A stretch of DNA of 64,000 bases from Plotosus lineatus. Its lineage: Eukaryota; Chordata; Actinopteri; Siluriformes; Plotosidae. Made by a program: the position numbers and the translations under genes. The DNA lies in contig CM045735.1 of the NCBI GenBank assembly GCA_024760905.1, positions 29,796,749 to 29,860,748 on the forward strand, in the 5' to 3' direction. The notes below the pieces were generated by a model. The model saw only the letters and a program-made list of their open reading frames with translations, was not told the DNA's origin and searched no databases. This document shows positions 63,791 to 64,000 of this stretch, piece by piece (the stretch's first letter is position 1; every line of letters starts with the position of its first letter).

Positions 63791-64000
63791 AAAAATGCCC
63801 ACTAGAGGAACGTACTGTATTGCATTAGGCATGACACGACTGAATTCAGGTATTAACTGCATTAAGTCCGATCAGCTCAGCCATGTCCCTCCAACTGGAG
63901 CCAAAGTACAAAAGTTTTAGAGTGATCGAGTAAACGGCGTTACAAACCAAAGAAGCGGTGATGTTGATGTGAGTTAATCCTCTGGCGCAGAGCTGAGCGT

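Overview
The window is vertebrate nuclear DNA, almost certainly from a teleost fish. Coding exons are short, sit between canonical GT/AG sites and encode recognisable vertebrate proteins. The space between them is filled with fish-type mobile DNA: Tc1-like and Tigger/pogo-like transposons, hAT and Harbinger-like elements, RTE-type and other LINEs, tRNA-headed SINEs ending in (TGAA)n, and long (TA)n, (TG)n and (TC)n microsatellites. I cannot name the species. No bacterial-style genes, CRISPR arrays, true tRNA/rRNA genes or endogenous retroviruses were recognised.

Two host genes are present, both on the + strand. (1) camsap1 (3563-21090): the last nine exons of a microtubule minus-end binding protein. 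They cover the serine-rich/acidic middle, the coiled coils and the C-terminal CKK domain with its stop codon; the N-terminal CH-domain exons lie upstream. (2) cdk5rap2 (33420 onward): the promoter, first coding exon and eight further exons, including the CM1 motif that binds and activates gamma-tubulin ring complexes. It runs off the right edge. Both proteins act on microtubules (minus-end capping versus nucleation at the centrosome). In human both genes are on chromosome 9q, though not adjacent.

Layout. 1-3560: LINE remnant, (TA)n arrays, an unclassified repeat, a Tigger-like element carrying a SINE. 3563-7784: four camsap1 exons. 7902-14340: one intron holding a four-deep transposon nest, a hAT MITE and a Tc1 element with 210-bp inverted repeats. 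14345-15784: four exons. 15785-20799: last intron, with a Harbinger-like element that carries a LINE, and three SINEs. 20800-21090: terminal exon, followed at 21208-21273 by what looks like a decayed second copy of its 3' end. 21274-33240: intergenic, with SINEs, a hAT-like element, an 18-bp degenerate minisatellite and RTE LINE pieces. 33240-33472: cdk5rap2 promoter and exon 1, then an 18-kb intron 1 full of DNA transposons, including a dated three-level nest at 45485-47708. 51345-59141: cdk5rap2 exons 2-9. 59142-64000: an unusual array of TTCC then GGAA words phased at about 10.7 bp, Tc1 remnants and MITEs.

The most unusual items are the terminal-exon duplicate, the helically phased TTCC/GGAA block, the 18-bp minisatellite open on both strands, a SINE head found with two different LINE-derived tails, and the frequent abutment of TG/CA repeats on splice sites. 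Exon boundaries were read by eye from reading frame, splice dinucleotides and remembered human protein sequence; no alignment was run.
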